Of a stretch of 64,000 bases of DNA, positions 57,571 to 64,000 are shown one piece after another. Numbering within the stretch: position 1 is the first letter of the stretch; every line of letters starts with the position of its first letter. Below the pieces are notes generated by a model. That model was given only the letters and a program-made list of their open reading frames with translations, did not search any database and was not told where the DNA came from. The DNA is from Helianthus annuus (taxonomy: Eukaryota; Streptophyta; Magnoliopsida; Asterales; Asteraceae): assembly GCF_002127325.2 (NCBI RefSeq), contig NC_035448.2, positions 8,642,915-8,706,914 on the forward strand, read 5' to 3'. Both the position numbers and the translations under genes were made by a program.

Positions 57571-60069
57571 AGAAAATGCCTTTTTCTGCAGATTCGTTTC
57601 GTCGTCCGTACGCACTAAAACACGCATAACTTTTGAACCGTTTACCCGTTTAACCTCCCGTTTCTTCCTACATGATCATAATTTGGTCCTCTATCATGTG
57701 GACCTAAAATCCCACACCCGGATTAAGAAAAACCTTTACTTACGCTTACGGGTTAATAATCATTTTTGACGTAATTGACCCATTCATATATTTGACAACA
57801 TAACTTGTTGGTTTAACCTTAACTTTACATGAACTTAATAATTCCAAGGTCATCTACTATAAAAGAGTCATTCCCGGATACCTTACACCTTTTTCCATCC
57901 ATTTTGCTCAAAAGCTTATTTTGACCCGTTAAGGTGTTTGCGCATTAAATGGTCTAGGGTTTACAAAACCATACTCCCCACTTTTATACTTGACCAAAAC
58001 CATTACACTAATCGAATAGCTTTCTTGTAAACTACTTTTAAGATTGTTCGCCCAATATACCCATCAAGGGCGTTTTAATCAACTTTATTCCCATTATTTA
58101 CAACAAAAGACTTCAACACATACTTGACATCAAACATCATGTTAAATTAAATAAAGCATTATATTACTTAAACAAACTAAGAAGTGACTACGGAAATCAC
58201 TTACCTCGAGTGCCCGTTTCGTACGTGCTTCCTCCTATCCTTTCCGTTAGCCTTCCATGTTTTCCCCATCTTGACATGATCCTATACTTTCATGTCATCA
58301 TGGTTACCACTTCGTTAGTATAAACTCACATATGGACATAGCATGTACTTAATGATTTCTCTAACATGACACTCGTGACACAGCCTTGTTATGCTATTCA
58401 TGCACAGTTGACTTTTAGAAAGTCAACTGTCTATCTTATGAATTATCAATCTAATCCATATATTCGCATCATTATAGTCGATTATACTACGGACATCAAA
58501 TACATTCCCTACTCACATAGTAAAACACCATAAGACCACAAGATCATATATGCACACCACATAAACAATTCCTTCCATACTAGTCATCTCATAATTTCAT
58601 GACTAAAAACATCATTCAAGATTAACTAATTTACACTATCCTTGAACCCGACATTAACCTTACTAGAAATCCACATACCATACAAAGACACCACTTTCAC
58701 CCCTTGATCCCTACCACCAAATCAACTAAACGCATAGGGTGTACCGTATCTTCAAGCATAGAGTACAAACTCCTAATGCATGCTTCTACCATATCATAAT
58801 AACCATTCAAATTCCACATGAACTCCATCTAAAACACACTTCACATATTAGTTAGTTAACAGCTACTTCATTATCACTTTCTAAACTTATTTACTCACAA
58901 CTTGCATATAATTCCGCATTAAATTGTCACTTAAGCATTTCATCAAACACTTGGTGTGCATACAACGTTCTAAGCCTAATGTACAACCCATTCACGCTTT
59001 GTTACCCATTTCTTGTTTTCATTTATCAATTTCAACTAATTTCTCATAACTTTCCTTCTAAATCAGATTCATTTAGCAATAATCTACAACATCAAACTTC
59101 ATACATATCGAAACTACACTCTATCTAGCATAAACAACATAATCATCTTCATGACATTACTTCCATAAGTGGGTTTTTATTAAAACATCAAAATAATCAG
59201 AAATTCGAGCATGATTCATGTTTCATGAGATGATTCTACTTCATTATCATTCTAATTTTACATAAATTCACGGATTGAACACAACCCATTTCATACAACT
59301 TCACCAAATTGGATTCTACAACTTACCTCATGTATAACAAGTCTAGATGAACATGGATTTGAGTTCATGCATAAGATTTGAGTTGAATCTCCCTTTTGAT
59401 TTGGTCAAATTGCATCAACATGAGCATTCTTCCTTCCTTCTCTCCTGTGGGTATCGACACACACCACCAACACCCCCACATAATACTGAATCTTCTAATT
59501 TAACTAAACTTGACTCAATTTTCCAAGTTTAGTCCCTCTAGTTTGTCACACCATCACAATTGTCACCAAATTCATTCTTTACTTGTTTTGACTAAGTATT
59601 TTAACTAGGTTAAATAACCTATTTTATTTTATTTCGTGTCATATCATATGTGGAAATATAGGGCGAATATATGCGTTCGAATTTTGGGGGTTTTACATCA
59701 ACCTAAACCAAACACACCCCCCAAACGCTAGATCTCACATATGTGAGATCAGAAATCAAGCACATACAAAATATAGGATCAACTGATAAAATATTAGTTG
59801 ATCATATAAAGAAAAAACATAAAACTGAAAGATCCAACCTTGGACCAACACAAATCAGACCTAACAAGGCTGATGCACAACAATAATCAGACCAACGACG
59901 ATAATTGATCCACAATCTGATCAATAACTGAACAAGACTCACAACATAACTTCATCAGATCATAACAACTCGAACGGATTGAACATCTTGAATGGATTGA
60001 GAGAACTGTGTATTGTAGGTGTGTAAACGAGAGAGAACTGGGGGATTATGATTCTCACAACTGATGATC

Positions 60070-60086
60070 TCTATTTTATACTCCAG
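60070..60086 (-). promoter_or_regulatory. TATA box of the Copia-like LTR
   Basis: The minus strand reads GGAGTATAAAATAGAG, about 250 bases from the LTR start. Confidence 0.6.
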
Positions 60087-60326
60087 CACAAACAATGTTT
60101 CACTTTAGTCCACAAGAAAGCCAAGTGATGATCGCAACCCTTCTGAACTTTCACATACCACCCTCACACTTTCAACTTGTTTACACCTTAAACACTTATC
60201 AGCCCACAAACACTCATGAGCCCAAAATATGATCCAATTATAAAATAAATATATGTAACAGACCATAAGCCCAATCGTATAAGATGTATGAATTATAACA
60301 ATATATTGTAACAATATATTTTAACA

Positions 60327-63300
60327 TCCCCCCATAATTCATACATCAAACATATCAAACAGTTCTAAACACTTGCACATTTTGAGAATAGGTTTTAGGA
60401 TTCAACCCTTTTGTACAGACAACTGCAAGTTGATTCTCTGAATCTACTTCAATCATACATTACAACAAAGTTGAAAAATCTCCTCTTAGTTAACACACCA
60501 GTCAGTTCAGCTCATACAATCAAAACAATAGGCACAACTAAAAAACAATATGCAACTTACGAAAAGAACCGAATAACCACAAAATTTCATGCGCAGAAGC
60601 ACACATGCCTCTTTGCACAACTAATGATAATCATCAGCACCCTTATTTATTTACTTAAACCACATAATGTGACACCAAGAAAGAGGCTATATAGACCATC
60701 TCAAATGTCACTTCTGGTGGAAGCCATGACCAAATTAAAAAAACTTTAACGAATGATTCCGCAACATGTACACAACTATTTGAAACATGATACACAAAAA
60801 ACAAGTATAATCCATGACACTTTAACATTATAAACAAAGTTAAATCTTTTGACCCAAAAAAAAATTATATGATGAATAACAATATGATATCAACCACAAC
60901 TCCTGTGAAATACTCAACCTGAATAACGAACTTTAAATTCAAAACCAAATAAAACATGAGACTAATAACAACAAATGATACGAAGTAGATCTACTATCAA
61001 TCTCACTCACAAATTATCAACACGACGAACAAGTACAAACGTTTTAATAGTGTCAAAGACAAACAATTAACACATAATGCAGACTAATTCCGTCAAGACA
61101 AGAATCACCAGATCTGACAATCACTTATCATATCCAAACAACTGATCAACTAAAGACTCAGATAAACAAGAAGTAAATCTGACAAATAAAAAACATAAAC
61201 TAAACAACCAGAACAAAATTGTACAACCTTCACAATTCACCACCAGGTTTATTATAACTAGAATAGCAAGAGTCTTTAACAACATAAAACTTGAAATAGC
61301 AAAGATTCACATATGACAATATTTATATCAGCATATAAATTCTAACTGAACAATAGACTTTTAATTTATATTCAAAGGAATCAAATACTAAAAACACCAC
61401 ATAAAGTCACACGTCTGAAAAAAAACTGGTTATGAAATCATAAAGACCATAACGACTCGTATGGTTTTACAACAAGAACAAAAATTTCCTTACAAAGAAG
61501 CAAATTAGACAGCCCCCATATACAAGAACAACCTCCTACACAAAGATGCTTGAGATTCACAAAAGACTACATCACTTAGAACAAAGTCTGAAAAGACAAC
61601 GAATTACACGATTCATACATATACAAAACAAGTGAGATAACAAACAACTAGAGAGCATACTCAAATTGAACAATGAACCACACAGTCCATCAACAATACC
61701 ATAGTTATATCATTTAAACAAAAACTCACACGATTTTTAAGAATTTGAGACCAAAACCGAAAGACTATACTTGTGAAGAACTCAAAGTCTAATTTGACTT
61801 TATTAGAAAAAAACTTTTACAATTTTACAAGCAACATGAACTTGTAAATAACAAAAGACTTTTTACAACTTCACAACAAGCACGAAACACAAGATTCATA
61901 ATAACACTGATAAATGAGAAGTACACACTTCTATATCAGACAACAATTCCAGCCTAAACAAAAAATGAAACACAAAATCACTTGATTTAATATCTCACAC
62001 ACAAGGCTAAGAATAATGAGACATACGCAAGACAATAAGACACAACCAACCAAATTCTGATTAAACACAATTTGCAACCAGAAAAAACATCTCATCGGAG
62101 ATAACATACAAGGCTGTCACATATACAAACAATCTTGATAATACCATTGGTTAAACATAAACCACACATCTCAACTAACCATACAAACAAGATCAAAGAC
62201 AGGCAGACACAGAAACTGCAAACAAACAGCATTTTAGCAACATACAAGATCATAAACGAGCAGACATCAAGACAAAGATTCTCAACATATAGACCTCATA
62301 GCAAGGCAGACACAGACATCAAGAACAATCTTGACAGAACAACTGATTAAAGAACACTCAAACCATATGGTTTGACTAATCATACCACACAAAAAACGAT
62401 AAGACATACGGACAATGCACAGGAGACACTTTGACAGTCCAAAAAATAGAATCAAATCTCATGATCCAAACCAAATCTTCACACAAGCCAACACATTAAG
62501 AATCAGATAACATGTAAACAAATGCAAAAAACCTAAGGCGAAGCTGAGTCAGGGACAAGATTCCAGGTTCGTCACTCAATGGTGCCTGGACATGCCTTTA
62601 CTCAGGAGCCACAAACTGAACACAACCAACCTAATAATACGACAAGAAGTATAAACAAAAAATACAACAACCCTGCAAGAACACTGAATAGAAACAAACA
62701 GGAATTGCACAGAACAAGACAGATACAAATAAACCAAGAAACAACACAAGACGGGACAATGCAACAAATAGCACATAAACTTGATCAAGTGCCGGCCCGA
62801 CTAGTCCGGTAAACAGGGGATGCCTAGACTCGGAATAATATGATATAGAAACAGGAAAAAAATAAAAGAGACAAAGATTGGAACAATCTTACAGTGGGTG
62901 CAAAAGCTCCAAAAATAGACCAGAACTGTAGTTTTTGAGAACTACAAGAACTGATCAATCCTCAAACAAAAAACCACCTGGTTAGTTTGCCCTGAACCTT
63001 CTAGGGTTACAGAGACCAACATGGATCTTCAACAAACAGAAGACCTCCTTTTTCAACACCAAACTGACGTTACAAGATCTTGCAGATATTGCAATATCCA
63101 AACATATTTTATACGATCTATACCTGAAATCACTTAAAAAAACAAAACCGAACAGACGAGAAGAAAACAAACATATCTAAACACAAGAACACAACGGAAA
63201 CCCCTTATTTGGTCAAAGGTTTCATGTCCTAACTTGCATTTGGCTTTTGATTATAAAGGCCACCGTAGCATATTTGATATGACAACAAACAATTACAAAT

Positions 63301-64000
63301 ATGAAGGGACATTTACAAGAATAAAAAGCCATATAATGATTCGGTTTTCAGAATAAACAACTTAGCCCAAATGAAAAAAATGGTTTGTACACAAGCAAAT
63401 ACACATCTTTCAAGTTTAGCCAGTTTAAGAAAGCATATAGATGAGAAAGCAATAAATCTGAATAATAAAGGTGAACATCTGATGTAAAAGAAAAGCCCAA
63501 AGAATCTGCAAGGCTGATGAAACATCACAACTTCAGGTAAAAAAAAACATATATTGTAGCAGCTAAGAAGAAGCACATACTAACACAAGTCTTATACACC
63601 TTTCATCATTCAACAATCTACCAACATAACAAAACTTTGACCGATGCCAAACAAAACAAAGTGTCATCACTTTCCACAAATACACATTATAAAGCAAACA
63701 ACCATTACTAAACCAGAATATCACACACAAGCATACACAAGAAAGAAAAACAATATATCACAATAAGATGCAATAACACAATATTCAGGATATGAATCTC
63801 CCTGTCAATAATACTGACTCATCCAACTGGTCACCGAAAGCCTAAGCAAAACACAATCGTGTGACAAAGAATGAAAGAGTTAAGAGAAAAAAACCTTACT
63901 GATCACCCCATAGAAATGCAGATCTAAGATTTAAGAAATTTAACCCTAGCTAGCAAGCTTCACCCGATCTGACTTCGATCGAAGATAATCACAATACAAA
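60327..64000 (-). mobile_element. ORF-free internal region of the Copia-like or LARD-like element
   Basis: Upstream of the tract TTATGGGGGGA (60327-60338) 3.7 kb carry no ORF longer than about 110 codons and no retroelement domain, where an autonomous Copia element would have RNase H close to its tract. The transcribed strand is rich in T and G, like plant introns or UTRs. At the far end the minus strand reads AGCTAGGGTTAAATTTC and, soon after, CAGTAAGGTTTTTT, resembling a plant 5' UTR with a splice donor. It is either a LARD or an element carrying host non-coding sequence. Confidence 0.45.

Larger units (their letters stand above)
56278..59697 (-). mobile_element. Solo LTR of a Tekay-type element (3420 bp)
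   Basis: Its ends are TGTAAGACCC and GGTTTTACA on the plus strand, with the perfect target duplication TCAAC (56273-56277 and 59698-59702). Minus orientation is inferred from TTTCCGCTGCG near the TGTAAGACCC end, as in the other Tekay-type LTRs. It holds four CGTCGGCGACGG boxes and a TAC/ATAC-rich minisatellite. Confidence 0.92.
56180..60326 (-). repeat. 3' LTR of a Copia-like or LARD-like element, holding a solo Ty3 LTR
   Basis: On the minus strand it starts TGTTAAAATATATTG (60326), straight after the tract TTATGGGGGGA, and ends ATTTTTGACA (56180). Without the inserted solo LTR it is about 722 bp. A TATAAAATAGAG box lies at about 60073-60084, followed by a CT-rich stretch. The left flank TACAC (56175-56179) would be the target duplication. 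The 3' boundary is less certain than the start. Confidence 0.62.

Noticed and set aside
63900..64000. First exon of a host gene on the minus strand
   Set aside because: The AGGGTTAAATTTC and CAGTAAGG motifs are suggestive but there is no coding exon in the window to confirm it.

Overview
No host gene is recognisable in this window. It is a nest of plant transposable elements, read here as intergenic heterochromatin of a large-genome eudicot. Asteraceae is my best guess from the style of the Ty3 elements (Tekay-type elements with roughly 3.4-kb LTRs and an acidic leader ORF); that is inference, not proof. Evidence for plant origin is direct: plant-type Ty3 (Tekay and Athila-like), Copia-like, RTE-LINE and hAT-MITE sequences with matching target-site duplications (TSDs).

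Left block (1-16425, plus strand). An Athila-like Ty3 element runs from before the window to 12920: end of the 5' LTR 1-310, PBS 317-334, leader with palindrome pairs, a Tyr-rich gag-like ORF, pol with protease-like region, RT, RNase H and integrase, a third ORF, a long AT-rich 3' region and the 3' LTR 11228-12920. A solo LTR (1540-4401, TSD TAGTA) interrupts its pol frame. The Athila-like element itself sits in the 3' end of a Tekay-type element, whose 3' LTR is 13325-16425.

Middle block (16426-23377). AT-rich DNA with degenerate repeats, one TIR element nested in another (18390-19646), and two neighbouring hAT-type MITEs with 8-bp TSDs (22217-22745, 22794-23325).

Right block (23378-64000). 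This is a four-deep nest. A minus-strand Athila-like LTR (23378-25084 plus 55941-56006) was split by a full-length RTE LINE (minus; pieces 25085-26559, 50598-51952, 55065-55933; TSD AAATTGT). The LINE was split by a Tekay-type element (26560-50592, minus, TSD TCCGT) and by a deletion derivative (51953-55059, TSD ATAAT). The 5' LTR of that Tekay element was split by a young, gag-only, non-autonomous element (39727-49463, plus, TSD TAAGC). Next to the Athila-like LTR a Copia-like element (minus, LTR 56180-60326) starts and leaves the window; its LTR holds a solo Ty3 LTR (56278-59697, TSD TCAAC).

The most unusual content is structural. (1) A GGA/AGGA-loop hairpin sits 16-24 nt before the 3' LTR, next to the polypurine tract, in five elements of two Ty3 lineages, with four different but always self-complementary stems. 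(2) The gag-only element carries strings of consecutive perfect hairpins in its LTRs and 3' UTR, with a nearly constant loop and changing, compensated stems. (3) The Tekay leader downstream of the PBS is a 90-bp tandem array of about 19 small hairpins. (4) Several unrelated LTR families carry paired palindromic boxes, mostly GC-rich, just upstream of a TATA box. These look like selected nucleic-acid structures, or the product of a palindrome-making copying mechanism.
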